In this document: one piece after another, positions 1-7,132 of the stretch
Numbering within the stretch: position 1 is the first letter of the stretch
How the letters are laid out: every line of letters starts with the position of its first letter
NCBI GenBank assembly: GCA_035293845.1
Contig: DATGMB010000280.1
Coordinates: forward strand, 1-34,862
Reading direction: 5' to 3'
DNA length: 34,862 nt
Origin: DATGMB01 sp035293845
GTDB taxonomy: Bacteria; Acidobacteriota; Terriglobia; Bryobacterales; Bryobacteraceae
Notes under the pieces: generated by a model
The model's database searches: none
What the model was told of the DNA's origin: nothing
The model's input: only the letters and a program-made list of their open reading frames with translations
Program-made: the position numbers and the translations under genes

Positions 1-300
1 CCAGCGCGCCGTCTCCTCTTCCAGCGCCTTCCGGCCCGCGCGCGTAATCGCATAAAACCGCGCCTCCCGGTTGCTCTCCGTGCGCCCCCACGACCCGCGG
101 ATCCACCCCTGCTGCTCCAGCCGCACCAGCGCCGGATACAGCGTCCCCTGGTTGAGGCTCAACAGATCCTCCGAAACCTGCTGCACCCGCGTCGCGATCC
201 CGTAGGCGTGCTGCGGCCCCATGGCCGCCAGCGTGCGCAGCACGATCAGATCCAGCGTCCCCTGCAAAACCTGGAGCCGCGGCTTGTCTTCACTTGGCAT
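1..300 (-). CDS. PadR-family transcriptional regulator (3' end cut off by window edge)
   Basis: The first 100 residues are visible, starting at the ATG at 300 and still open at base 1. They form the winged-helix DNA-binding domain of PadR regulators: a start resembling VLQGTLDLIVLRTL, a helix with HAYGIATRVQQ, the recognition segment NQGTLYPALVRLEQQGW, and the wing ending FYAITRAGRKALEEE. Acidobacteria carry many such short regulators, often beside FtsX-like ABC permeases, but what lies downstream is outside the window. The promoter overlaps a palindrome, so autorepression is likely (inference). The gene is divergent from the nitrilase. Confidence 0.92.
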   Translation of the reverse strand, partial: MPSEDKPRLQVLQGTLDLIVLRTLAAMGPQHAYGIATRVQQVSEDLLSLNQGTLYPALVRLEQQGWIRGSWGRTESNREARFYAITRAGRKALEEETARW

Positions 301-303
301 TCG

Positions 304-337
304 AGTGAAGTATGCGCCCGCTTCACTGGGCTGTCAA
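304..337 (-). promoter_or_regulatory. padR promoter with overlapping palindromic operator
   Basis: On the - strand a perfect TTGACA (332-337) is followed after 17 bases by CATACT (309-314). The -10 ends only eight bases before the ATG at 300, so the message would be nearly leaderless. A perfect inverted repeat AGTGAAG/CTTCACT (304-310 and 321-327, 10-base spacer) lies over the -10 and spacer. A third half-site CTTCACT sits inside the first codons (288-294). This geometry suits autorepression by PadR. Binding itself is inference. Confidence 0.7.
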
Positions 338-373
338 GTGGAAACCGCGGTCCGGCCGTGAAATCATATCCCC

Positions 374-1240
374 ATGCCCTCCGTTTCCGTTGCCGCCGTT
401 CAGGCCGGCGGCGTTCTCTACGATGCCGCGGCCGGCGTCGCCAAAGCCGAGCGCCTCCTGGCCGAAGCCTCCGGCGCGCAGTTGATCGTATTCCCGGAAG
501 CATTCATCGGCGGCTACCCGAAGGGCCAGGATTTCGGCGCGCGCGTCGGCTCCCGCACGCCCGAAGGCCGCAAGGACTTCCGCCGCTACTACGAAGGCGC
601 CATCGATGTCCCCGGTCCCGCCACGGAGCGCCTCGGCGAAGCCGCCCGCGCCGCCGGAGCGTGGGTGGTGATCGGCGCGATCGAGCGCGAAGGCGGCACG
701 CTCTACTGCACGGCACTCTTCTTCGCGCCCGATGGCCGCCTTGCCGCCAAACACCGCAAGCTCATGCCGACCGCCATGGAGCGCCTCATCTGGGGTTTCG
801 GCGATGGCTCGACCCTGCCGGTCCTTGACGCCGGCTTCGGCCGCATCGGCGCCGTCATCTGCTGGGAAAACTACATGCCGCTGCTGCGCGCCGCTATGTA
901 CCGCAAAGGCATTCAGTTCTATTGCGCGCCCACCGTCGACGACCGCGAGAGCTGGCCCGGCTCCATGCGCCACATCGCCCTCGAAGGCCGCTGCTTCGTC
1001 CTCTCCGCCTGCCAGTACAGCCGCCCGGAAGGCGCTCCCGAATCCTCATGGATCCGCGGCGGCAGCGTCATCGTGAGCCCGCTCGGCCGCGTGCTGGCCG
1101 GCCCCTGCTACGACGGCGAATGCATCCTCCGCGCCGAAGTCGACCCCGGCGAGATCGCCGAAGGCAAATTCGACCTCGACGTCGCCGGCCACTACGCCCG
1201 CCCGGATGTCTTTCGCCTCGAAGTCAACGAGCAGCCCTAG
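374..1240 (+). CDS. Nitrilase-family carbon-nitrogen hydrolase
   Basis: A 288-residue nitrilase-superfamily enzyme with the complete Glu-Lys-Cys triad: E42 in FPEAFIGGYP, K129 in HRKLMPT and C163 in VICWENYMPL. The CWEN context and HRKLMPTAMERLIWG are typical of true nitrilases (nitrile to carboxylic acid and ammonia) rather than amidases, but substrate cannot be read from sequence. It has no signal peptide, so it is cytoplasmic; the family assembles into oligomers or spirals. It is a little shorter than common nitrilases (300-350 residues), the difference being at the C-terminus. ATG 374 is used because the conserved core begins at once (VSVAAVQAG); no clear ribosome site precedes it. It is divergent from padR and may share control through the 73-base gap. 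Confidence 0.9.
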   Translation: MPSVSVAAVQAGGVLYDAAAGVAKAERLLAEASGAQLIVFPEAFIGGYPKGQDFGARVGSRTPEGRKDFRRYYEGAIDVPGPATERLGEAARAAGAWVVIGAIEREGGTLYCTALFFAPDGRLAAKHRKLMPTAMERLIWGFGDGSTLPVLDAGFGRIGAVICWENYMPLLRAAMYRKGIQFYCAPTVDDRESWPGSMRHIALEGRCFVLSACQYSRPEGAPESSWIRGGSVIVSPLGRVLAGPCYDGECILRAEVDPGEIAEGKFDLDVAGHYARPDVFRLEVNEQP

Positions 1241-1279
1241 CGCCGTAAGGCGCCCCCAATCCCCAATCCCCAATCCCCC
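1240..1279 (+). repeat. Hairpin plus CCCCAAT heptad repeat (copy A)
   Basis: Directly at the nitrilase stop codon there is a perfect small hairpin GCGCC-GTAA-GGCGC (1240-1253). It is followed by three exact CCCCAAT heptads (1254-1274) and a final run of five C (1275-1279). On the - strand this gives four G-runs with ATT loops, the pattern of an intramolecular G-quadruplex. The block abuts the tmk -10 box. Related blocks are at 21187, 26481 and 34442. Confidence 0.85.
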
Positions 1280-1285
1280 TACAAT
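1280..1285 (+). promoter_or_regulatory. Probable tmk -10 box next to heptad repeat
   Basis: TACAAT lies directly after the heptads and 11 bases before the GTG start of tmk, so the transcript would have almost no leader. No -35 hexamer is visible, because its place is taken by CCCCAAT repeats. The same CTACAATAG string stands before the exosortase gene at 34548. Confidence 0.5.
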
Positions 1286-1296
1286 AGAAGTTTCCC

Positions 1297-1935
1297 GTGA
1301 ACTCACCCGGCCTCTTCATCACCTTCGAAGGCATGGACGGCTCCGGCAAGACCACCCAGATGCACCGGCTTGCCGCCCGCCTGCGCGCCATGGGGCGGAC
1401 GGTCCTCGAAACCGCCGAGCCCGGCGGCCCGCCCATCGCGCAGAAGATCCGCCGCATCCTCCTCGATAGCGCCCATCAGGAGCTCAGCCCCACCACCGAG
1501 CTGCTCCTCTACTTCGCTTCCCGCGCGCAGAACGTCGACGAGTGGATCCTGCCCGCGCTCCGCCGCGGCGAGGTCGTCCTTTCCGACCGCTTCACCGATT
1601 CCTCGCTCGTCTACCAGGGCTGCGGACGCGGCCTCGGCGCCGAAGCCGTCCTCGCGCTCGACCGCATCGCGTGCCGCGGCCTCAAGCCCGACCTCACCAT
1701 CCTGGTCGATGTCGACCCCGAAGCCAGCCTCGCCCGCGCCCGCGCGCGCAACCTCGCCGAGCCGCACTGCGAAACCCGCATGGACGACCAGTCGCCCGAA
1801 TTCCACCGCAAGGTCTACGATGCCTACCGCGCGCTCGCCGCCGCCGAGCCCGCGCGCGTCAAAATCGTCGACGGCCGCACCGATATCGACTCCATCGAGC
1901 GCACCGTCTGGGAGGTGGTCCGCGCCTATGTTTGA
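1297..1935 (+). CDS. tmk: Thymidylate kinase
   Basis: A 212-residue dTMP kinase (dTMP + ATP to dTDP + ADP), essential for dTTP supply. The P-loop GMDGSGKT is at 12-19, the substrate-binding DRF motif at 97-99 (LSDRFTDSSLVYQG), and the arginine-rich lid region follows RARARNLAEP. The usual TREPGGT motif reads TAEPGGPP, losing the common Arg; this may be lineage-specific. The start is the GTG at 1297, just before the conserved LFITFEGMDG; no Shine-Dalgarno is seen, in keeping with a leaderless message. The end overlaps holB by eight bases, and the pairing tmk-holB is common in bacteria, so the two are probably translated from one message. Confidence 0.95.
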   Translation: MNSPGLFITFEGMDGSGKTTQMHRLAARLRAMGRTVLETAEPGGPPIAQKIRRILLDSAHQELSPTTELLLYFASRAQNVDEWILPALRRGEVVLSDRFTDSSLVYQGCGRGLGAEAVLALDRIACRGLKPDLTILVDVDPEASLARARARNLAEPHCETRMDDQSPEFHRKVYDAYRALAAAEPARVKIVDGRTDIDSIERTVWEVVRAYV

Positions 1936-2947
1936 TAACTTCTGGGGCAACCCGCACGCCGCCGAGGCACTCGAACAGATGCTCACGCAGGACCGCCTCC
2001 CGCAGACGCTGCTGTTCTCCGGTCCCGAGGGCGTCGGCAAGGCGACCCTCGCCCGCCGCATCGGCGCGCGCCTGCTCGGCCATGCCGAGCTGATCGAGCA
2101 GGATGACCTGAACGCGCCGGCCAACCGCGAAATCATCGCCGACCGCGAAAAATGGCCCGCCGAAAAGCGCAACGACGATCCGCTCCTGTTCGCCTCCCAC
2201 CCCGATTTCGTCACCTTCGCGCCGGATGGCCCGCTGCGCCAGATCTCGATCCAGCAGACCCGCCTGCTCAAGGAGCGCGCGCAATTCCTGCCGCATCACG
2301 GCAGCCGCCGCGTCTTCCTGATCGATCGCGTCGACCGCGCCAACGAGCAGGCCGCCAATTCGCTGCTCAAGACGCTCGAGGAGCCGCCCGATCACCTCGT
2401 CCTGATCCTCACCGCCGAAAACGCCTACGACCTGCTGCCCACCATCCGCTCGCGCGCCGTGCCGTTCCACTTCGCGCCGCTCACGCCGGAGGAGATGCGG
2501 GCGTTCGTCCGCGCCCGCGGCCTCGACCATCCCGAGCGCCGCATGGCGCTCGCGGCCGGCAGCCCCGGCCTCGCCGCATCGCTCGATCTCGAAGCCTACG
2601 ATAAGCGCCGCGCCGCCATGCTCACGCTGCTCAAAGTGGCCGCCGGCGCGGCGCCGTTCGCCGCCTGGCTCCCGGTGTCGGAGGCCATCGGCCGCGGCCG
2701 CGCCGAAAAGCTCGATGCCTATCTGAAGGTGCTCTACGAATTACTGCGCGATGTGATGCTGCTCCGCGAAGGCGCGGGCGGCCTGCGCAATCAGGACATC
2801 CGCCGCGAGCTCGAATCCATCGCCGCGCACGTCGAATTCCCGTGGATCCGCCGCGCCGTGCAGAAAACCGATGAAATCGCCGGCCTGGTCCGCCGCAACA
2901 TCCAGAAGCAGATCGCGCTGGACGCGGTGATCATGGAGCTGCGATAG
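1928..2947 (+). CDS. holB: DNA polymerase III clamp-loader subunit delta' (or related clamp-loader ATPase)
   Basis: A 339-residue AAA+ clamp-loader protein. Visible are the Walker A-like GPEGVGKAT near residues 33-41, the Walker B-like FLIDRVDRANEQAANSLLKTLEEPP region, and the sensor segment LILTAENAYDLLPTIRSRA. The Walker A lacks the usual Ser/Thr directly after Lys (GKAT), and the SRC motif reads SRA, so it is more likely the stator delta' than an active ATPase. The whole protein contains no cysteine, so the four-Cys zinc module of typical delta' is absent; the stretch where it would sit is rich in D, E, R and K. The start ATG at 1928 overlaps the end of tmk. The reading frame is open far upstream inside tmk, but that part is not coding. 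Confidence 0.88.
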   Translation: MFDNFWGNPHAAEALEQMLTQDRLPQTLLFSGPEGVGKATLARRIGARLLGHAELIEQDDLNAPANREIIADREKWPAEKRNDDPLLFASHPDFVTFAPDGPLRQISIQQTRLLKERAQFLPHHGSRRVFLIDRVDRANEQAANSLLKTLEEPPDHLVLILTAENAYDLLPTIRSRAVPFHFAPLTPEEMRAFVRARGLDHPERRMALAAGSPGLAASLDLEAYDKRRAAMLTLLKVAAGAAPFAAWLPVSEAIGRGRAEKLDAYLKVLYELLRDVMLLREGAGGLRNQDIRRELESIAAHVEFPWIRRAVQKTDEIAGLVRRNIQKQIALDAVIMELR

Positions 2948-2962
2948 GCGGCCGCGCGAGCG

Positions 2963-4345
2963 CTACTGCTGCCGCGGCCCCATCTGCCCCGGGCTGGCGA
3001 AAGGGTTCGCGCCGATCGGCTGCGCCGTCTGCCCCGGATTCGAAAATGGATTCGGCGCCGTGAACGGGCTCTGGCCGCCCTGCGACTGGTTGGCCACTTG
3101 CGATGCCGGCGTGCCTACCGGACCCGTGTTGGGATTCGGCAGCGGCTTGATCTTACTCGGATCGAAGACGAACTCCCACAGCCCGTAATTGGTCTGGTCA
3201 TTGTAGACCATGATGCTGTCTTCGTCCGCTTTGCTGGCGAAGCCGGCGATGCCTCCGCCCATGCCCTGCATGCCATTCGTATTGGTGGGCAGGCCGCCGG
3301 GCCGCGGCTGCGTCAGCAGATTGCCGATCATCTGCGCTGCCGTCGGGTTCATATTCGGCCCGCCCGCGCCGAACGCGCCGCCGGTAATCGCGTTGCCCGT
3401 CTGCGCCGAGACGCCCCCGGTTTGCGAGTTCACCGGCATTCCCGGCGGAAAGCCCGGCTGGTTGACGGACCCCGGCGGCCGGTACGCGCTCGGCGGCGCG
3501 GCCGAACCGCCCAGATACGACCCGCCGCCGCCCAGATACGATCCGCCGCTGCCCAGATAGCTCGATCCGCCGGAGTTGCTCCCGCCGTTCGTCGCGGTCG
3601 TGCCGCTGTTGGGCGGCATTCCGGGCTGTCCCGGCTGTCCCGGCATCGGCACTCCCGGAATCACCGGCGGCGCCTGCCCCGGCATCGGATTCTGCCCCGG
3701 CATCGCCGGCATCCCGGAAACCGGCGGCATGCCCGGCACGGGCGGCATACCCGGCGCCGCGCTCGCCGTGGTCGTGCCTGGAGGCGCCGCGGTGGGATCG
3801 CCGGGATTCCCCGGACTGGCCCCGCCCGGCGGCGGCAGCACGTTGTTATCGCTGTCCCGCTTGCGCATCGCCAGGTTCACCGCACTTCCGGTCGTGCCCG
3901 GCTGCTCCCCCAGACCGGCCACGATCCCGACATACTGGCCCGCCGTCGTGTCCTTATCGTCCTTCTGCCCCGGCTGCTGCTTCTGGACCTTGGAATCCGT
4001 CAGCACCATGCCGTTGCTGTGGACGGCGCGCCATTCGTCCTTGCCGGTCATCGGGTCGATGTACCGGCGGCGCAGGAAATGCCGGCCGTTGGTCGATTCC
4101 AGATCTTCGATCTTCGCCGGGAAGTGCTTGGTCGCGCGCACATAAACTTCGATGGCGCGCTTGTACTGCTCGCCGCGATACACCAGCAGGTCTTCCTTCT
4201 GCCGCTGCGTATCGAAGGCCACGCGCGGGATCTCCATGTACAGCGAGATCGCGATCATCGCCGCCATCAGGAACACCAGCAGCAGCGCGTAGCCGGATTC
4301 GTTGCTGCGGCGGCGCCCCGGCATGGCCCGATGGCCGGCGCTCAT
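2963..4345 (-). CDS. Type II secretion/type IV pilus pseudopilin-like protein with long Pro/Gly-rich tail
   Basis: A 460-residue protein whose N-terminus looks like a prepilin: basic leader GRRRSNESG, then YALLLVFLMAAMIAISLYM as hydrophobic helix. Cleavage would fall after the Gly; the mature protein lacks Glu5, as do some minor pseudopilins. Residues about 40-115 form a compact domain (RGEQYKRAIEVYVRATKHFPAKIEDL, RRRYIDPMTGKDEWR) resembling acidobacterial GspG-like proteins. From about 120 to the end it is low-complexity: PGM/PGQ-type repeats (PGMPPVPGMPPVSGMP), a SYLGSGG repeat, Asn/Gln-rich segments, and one short ordered-looking island (NYGLWEFVFDPSKI). The start ATG overlaps the preceding stop as ATGA, implying translational coupling. 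A much longer reading frame exists upstream but would overlap the preceding gene. Its role in the machine is inferred from context. Confidence 0.8.
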   Translation of the reverse strand: MSAGHRAMPGRRRSNESGYALLLVFLMAAMIAISLYMEIPRVAFDTQRQKEDLLVYRGEQYKRAIEVYVRATKHFPAKIEDLESTNGRHFLRRRYIDPMTGKDEWRAVHSNGMVLTDSKVQKQQPGQKDDKDTTAGQYVGIVAGLGEQPGTTGSAVNLAMRKRDSDNNVLPPPGGASPGNPGDPTAAPPGTTTASAAPGMPPVPGMPPVSGMPAMPGQNPMPGQAPPVIPGVPMPGQPGQPGMPPNSGTTATNGGSNSGGSSYLGSGGSYLGGGGSYLGGSAAPPSAYRPPGSVNQPGFPPGMPVNSQTGGVSAQTGNAITGGAFGAGGPNMNPTAAQMIGNLLTQPRPGGLPTNTNGMQGMGGGIAGFASKADEDSIMVYNDQTNYGLWEFVFDPSKIKPLPNPNTGPVGTPASQVANQSQGGQSPFTAPNPFSNPGQTAQPIGANPFASPGQMGPRQQ

Positions 4346-5055
4346 CCCTGCCCCTCCTCCGCCAGCGGCAGCGTTTGCTGGTGCTTGGCGTCGAGATCTT
4401 CGACCAGCGCGGAATTCGGCCCGATGCGCACGATCTTGTACCTTCTCTTCAGCGTATCGCCTTCCGCGGCCAACAGGATTTCCTCGCCGTCCATGAAGTA
4501 GGCCGTCTTGCGCCCGTTGACCATCGCGGTCGAATAACCGTAGAACTTGAGCGGGATCGGCGGCGGCGGCGGGGGTGGTGGAGGCGGTGGAGGCGGAGGC
4601 GGCTGTTTCGGTCCCACGAACGCATGCACCGCGACGATCGGCTCCGGCCCGGGCAGTTTCGGTGCTTCCTTCACCGGCGCCTGCCCGAACTGAAACAGGT
4701 TCCGCGCGCCGCCGGCCGGCGGCACTTCCTGCACTTTGGCAAACAAATCCCAGCGCAGCGTGGGATCGACCTTGGTCGGGTCCGGCCGGTCCTCCGGCCG
4801 TTTCGCGATCCACACCGGGTGGAATTCCTCGCCCCGGTTGCGCAAGCCCGGAGCGCGCGCGCTCTTCGGCAGCGGCGCGGGCTCGGCGAGTGGCGAGGTT
4901 TCCACCGCGGGAGCGGCTGCCGCCGCCGTCGATGGAGCCGAAGCCGCCGGCACGGAGGGACCCGCGAGCAGATTCGAATACACGAAGTACGCAGCGACCG
5001 CCAGCAGCCCGATGAGAACGTAGACCTTCTTCTTCTCTTCCGTGCCGAGCTTCAT
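4342..5055 (-). CDS. PilP/GspC-like inner-membrane protein with poly-proline linker
   Basis: A 237-residue bitopic protein. It has a short basic cytoplasmic N-terminus (MKLGTEEKKK), one membrane helix (VYVLIGLLAVAAYFVYSNLL), an Ala/Pro-rich periplasmic linker, and a segment ending RNLFQFG, typical of the region before the HR domain in PilP/GspC proteins. Then come 15 consecutive prolines (encoded 4565-4609) and a small beta domain (IPLKFYGYSTAMVNGRKTAYFMDGEEILLAAEGDTL). In the family this domain links the inner-membrane complex to the secretin. ATG 5055 is chosen (TGATG overlap with pilO); a GTG one codon upstream is also possible. The proline run would need EF-P for smooth translation (known for polyproline). 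Confidence 0.75.
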   Translation of the reverse strand: MKLGTEEKKKVYVLIGLLAVAAYFVYSNLLAGPSVPAASAPSTAAAAAPAVETSPLAEPAPLPKSARAPGLRNRGEEFHPVWIAKRPEDRPDPTKVDPTLRWDLFAKVQEVPPAGGARNLFQFGQAPVKEAPKLPGPEPIVAVHAFVGPKQPPPPPPPPPPPPPPPIPLKFYGYSTAMVNGRKTAYFMDGEEILLAAEGDTLKRRYKIVRIGPNSALVEDLDAKHQQTLPLAEEGQG

Positions 5056-5642
5056 CACACGCTCCCCCGCACGAAAGTATCGATCTTCAGCGTGACGTTC
5101 AGCGCCTGCCCGTTCTGCTGCTGCGGCGCCGCCGCCTGCATGTTTTCGATGATCATGAAGCGCGGCGATTTGTCCAGTAGATTGACGAACTTGCAGAAGT
5201 TCGCGTAAGTGCCTTCGAAGCCCACCTGCGTGGTCAGCTCCTGGAGCGTGTCGCTACCTTCGATCGCTTCCGTGCTGAACGTCGCCTGCCCCATCTTGAT
5301 CCCGGCGTCCTTCGCCGCCTGGTTCAGCTCGGTCAGGATCATCGCGCCGTTCGAGCCCGCGTCCGTGAAATACTTGTTGAGGAAGGCATCCTCTTCGCTG
5401 CGCGCCTTCTGCACTTTTTGCACCAGCAGCTTGCTCGCGGCGAGCCGCTTCTGCGATTGCGCGAGCCGTGCCTCGAGCGCCTGCTGCTCGCGCCGCAGGT
5501 CCTCCGCCGATCCGCCGAACGGCCGAAACGCCGCAATCGCCGCCGCGAGATTCGCCGCCAGCAACACGCCGATGATCGCACGCATCGCGATGCGCGGGTC
5601 TCTTATACTGATCTTGGCTGGGAGATTGAGCTTAGCCGGCAT
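5055..5642 (-). CDS. pilO: PilO-like type IV pilus assembly protein
   Basis: A 195-residue protein with a basic N-terminus, one membrane helix (MRAIIGVLLAANLAAAIAAF), a long coiled-coil (EDLRREQQALEARLAQSQKRLAASKLLVQKVQKAR) and a ferredoxin-like C-terminal domain (GSDTLQELTTQVGFEGTYANFCKFVNLLDKSPRFMIIENM), which is the PilO layout. PilO pairs with PilN in the periplasm and contacts PilP. The start is ATG 5642, 17 bases after the pilN stop codon; the long upstream extension of this frame runs antisense-like through pilN and is not coding. Its TGA overlaps the next gene's ATG. Confidence 0.88.
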   Translation of the reverse strand: MPAKLNLPAKISIRDPRIAMRAIIGVLLAANLAAAIAAFRPFGGSAEDLRREQQALEARLAQSQKRLAASKLLVQKVQKARSEEDAFLNKYFTDAGSNGAMILTELNQAAKDAGIKMGQATFSTEAIEGSDTLQELTTQVGFEGTYANFCKFVNLLDKSPRFMIIENMQAAAPQQQNGQALNVTLKIDTFVRGSV

Positions 5643-5659
5643 AGCGCGCCTCACATGCC

Positions 5660-6223
5660 CTACAATTTCTGCGCATATTGCACACTCACGCGATATCGCC
5701 ACAGCGGCTCGCTTTGGCTTGGCGCCTGCTGCGTCTTCGGCTGCGGATTCGCAAACGGCGGCTGCGACAGGTTCTTCAACATCTCGATCACGGGCCCGTA
5801 CGATTCCGCCCCCACCTGCATATCCAGCACGATATGGTTCTCCGCATCCACGGTCGGATGAATCTGCATCACCCGCACGTTGTACGGCACGGCTTTTTCC
5901 AGGTCCGCGAAAATGCGCGTCCAACTGATGCCCTTGCGCAGCAGCAGGTCGTTGAAAAACACGCTGTGCTCCAGCACCTCCGCGTTTTCCGGCTTCCGCA
6001 GAATGGCGTCCTGCTGCGCCTGTTCGGTGGAAACGCGCTGGATCAGCCGGTTCAGCCGGCCGATATCGTGCCGCACGTCGGCAAGCTGCGCGCGGTCCGC
6101 CATCGCCAGCGAAATGAGCACCCCGAGCGTCGCCGCCAGCAGCACGCTGACCGCGATCGACGCCGCCAGCATCGCCCGGTCGCGGCGGAACGGCTGGCTC
6201 GCGAGATTGATCGGTATCTTCAT
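5660..6223 (-). CDS. pilN: PilN-like type IV pilus assembly protein
   Basis: A 187-residue bitopic protein beginning MKIPINLASQPFRRDR, the conserved cytoplasmic PilN tail (INLLP/INLAS type) that docks into PilM. A membrane helix (AMLAASIAVSVLLAATLGVLISLAMA) and a coiled-coil follow, then a periplasmic ferredoxin-like domain (WTRIFADLEKAVPYNVRVMQIHP). ATG 6223 is used: its A is the last base of the pilM stop (TGATG). An in-frame TTG directly upstream is less likely. The order pilM-pilN-pilO-pilP matches the standard alignment-complex operon. Confidence 0.9.
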   Translation of the reverse strand: MKIPINLASQPFRRDRAMLAASIAVSVLLAATLGVLISLAMADRAQLADVRHDIGRLNRLIQRVSTEQAQQDAILRKPENAEVLEHSVFFNDLLLRKGISWTRIFADLEKAVPYNVRVMQIHPTVDAENHIVLDMQVGAESYGPVIEMLKNLSQPPFANPQPKTQQAPSQSEPLWRYRVSVQYAQKL

Positions 6224-7122
6224 CAATTATTCCTCGCGATCGACCGCAGATAACCGAGCAGCCCCGCGTTATGCTCGCCCGGCACGCCGAGCGGCGATTG
6301 CAGCGCCTCCACTCCGACGCCGAGCTCCTCGCCGAACCGCTGCTGCGCCTCCTGCGTCCGCGCCCCGAAGCCGCACAGCAGCAGCCGCTCCGGCGGCCCG
6401 CCCAGGTTATCCTCCACATAGACGAACGTCGGCAGCAGAACCGCCGCCACATCGTCGAGACCGTTTGCCGGCATCTCCAGACACCGCACCAGCTTCACCA
6501 CGTGCCCCTGCCGCACCACCACCGTCAGGGTATGTCCGGTGAGCTTGGCGAGCACGCTCAGCCCCGCTTCCGGCGCGAGCTCCAGCGCGGCCAGCGCGGA
6601 TGTGGTCACGAGCCCGGGATTCATCCCCGCCGTGCGGAACGGCGCCTCGTAACGTGCCACGATTTCGAGCGGCGCCACCGCGACGACGACATCGACGCGC
6701 TTTTGCGTTTTGTCGCCGGACTGCTGCGGAAAATAGCTGAGCGCCGCCGCATCGGCGTCGAACGGCACGCTGCGCTTCACCCGGAAGCGCACCAGCGAAG
6801 CCTGCTCTTTGGCATCCGAGGGGAAGCTGTCGAAATCCACCACCGTCATGCGCGTGCAGTAATCTGGCAGGATGAGCGCGACATCGCGGCGCTTCTTCGC
6901 CCCTTGACCGCCGGTGACCAGCCGCACCGTCCTCATGAATTCGTCCGGGTCCGCGACATTCTCCTTGAGCGGCGAAACCTCGAGCGTCCCTGGCTTCAGT
7001 GGATAGTAATCCACCTCCGCCCGCCCGCCGATACGCGCCGTCGCGATCCCCGCTTCCGAGATTTCAAACGCCATCGCGGGCGGAGGGTCCTGCAGGAGCG
7101 TTTTGAGTTTGTCGAGAAACAT
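6223..7122 (-). CDS. pilM: PilM-like actin-fold pilus assembly ATPase
   Basis: A 299-residue cytoplasmic protein of the PilM/GspL actin-like fold. Family features include MAFEISEAGIATARI near the N-terminus, the DVALILPDYCTRMTVVDFDSFP strand-helix, VRFRVKRSVPFDADAAALSYF, and the late glycine-rich RLLLCGFG. No membrane helix is present, as expected for PilM, which binds the PilN N-terminus. Typical PilM is nearer 350 residues, so this is a short form and part of the nucleotide-binding core is hard to identify. It begins 10 bases after gspE ends. Confidence 0.85.
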   Translation of the reverse strand: MFLDKLKTLLQDPPPAMAFEISEAGIATARIGGRAEVDYYPLKPGTLEVSPLKENVADPDEFMRTVRLVTGGQGAKKRRDVALILPDYCTRMTVVDFDSFPSDAKEQASLVRFRVKRSVPFDADAAALSYFPQQSGDKTQKRVDVVVAVAPLEIVARYEAPFRTAGMNPGLVTTSALAALELAPEAGLSVLAKLTGHTLTVVVRQGHVVKLVRCLEMPANGLDDVAAVLLPTFVYVEDNLGGPPERLLLCGFGARTQEAQQRFGEELGVGVEALQSPLGVPGEHNAGLLGYLRSIARNN

Positions 7123-7132
7123 GAGGCCCCGC

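Noticed and set aside
208..828. 206-residue + strand frame over padR and nitrilase
   Set aside because: Its translation is Arg-rich and out of frame with the clear nitrilase; no family features.
1370..1927. Upstream extension of holB through tmk
   Set aside because: The translation is Ser/Pro/Arg noise in a shifted frame of tmk; clamp-loader homology begins at 1928.
4346..4813. Upstream extension of the pseudopilin-like gene
   Set aside because: It would overlap the whole second half of the PilP/GspC-like gene in another frame and has no pilin features; the ATGA-coupled start puts the prepilin signal first.
5643..6452. Upstream extension of pilO
   Set aside because: It overlaps pilN and pilM in another frame and is Arg/Ala/Gly-rich noise; PilO homology starts at 5642.
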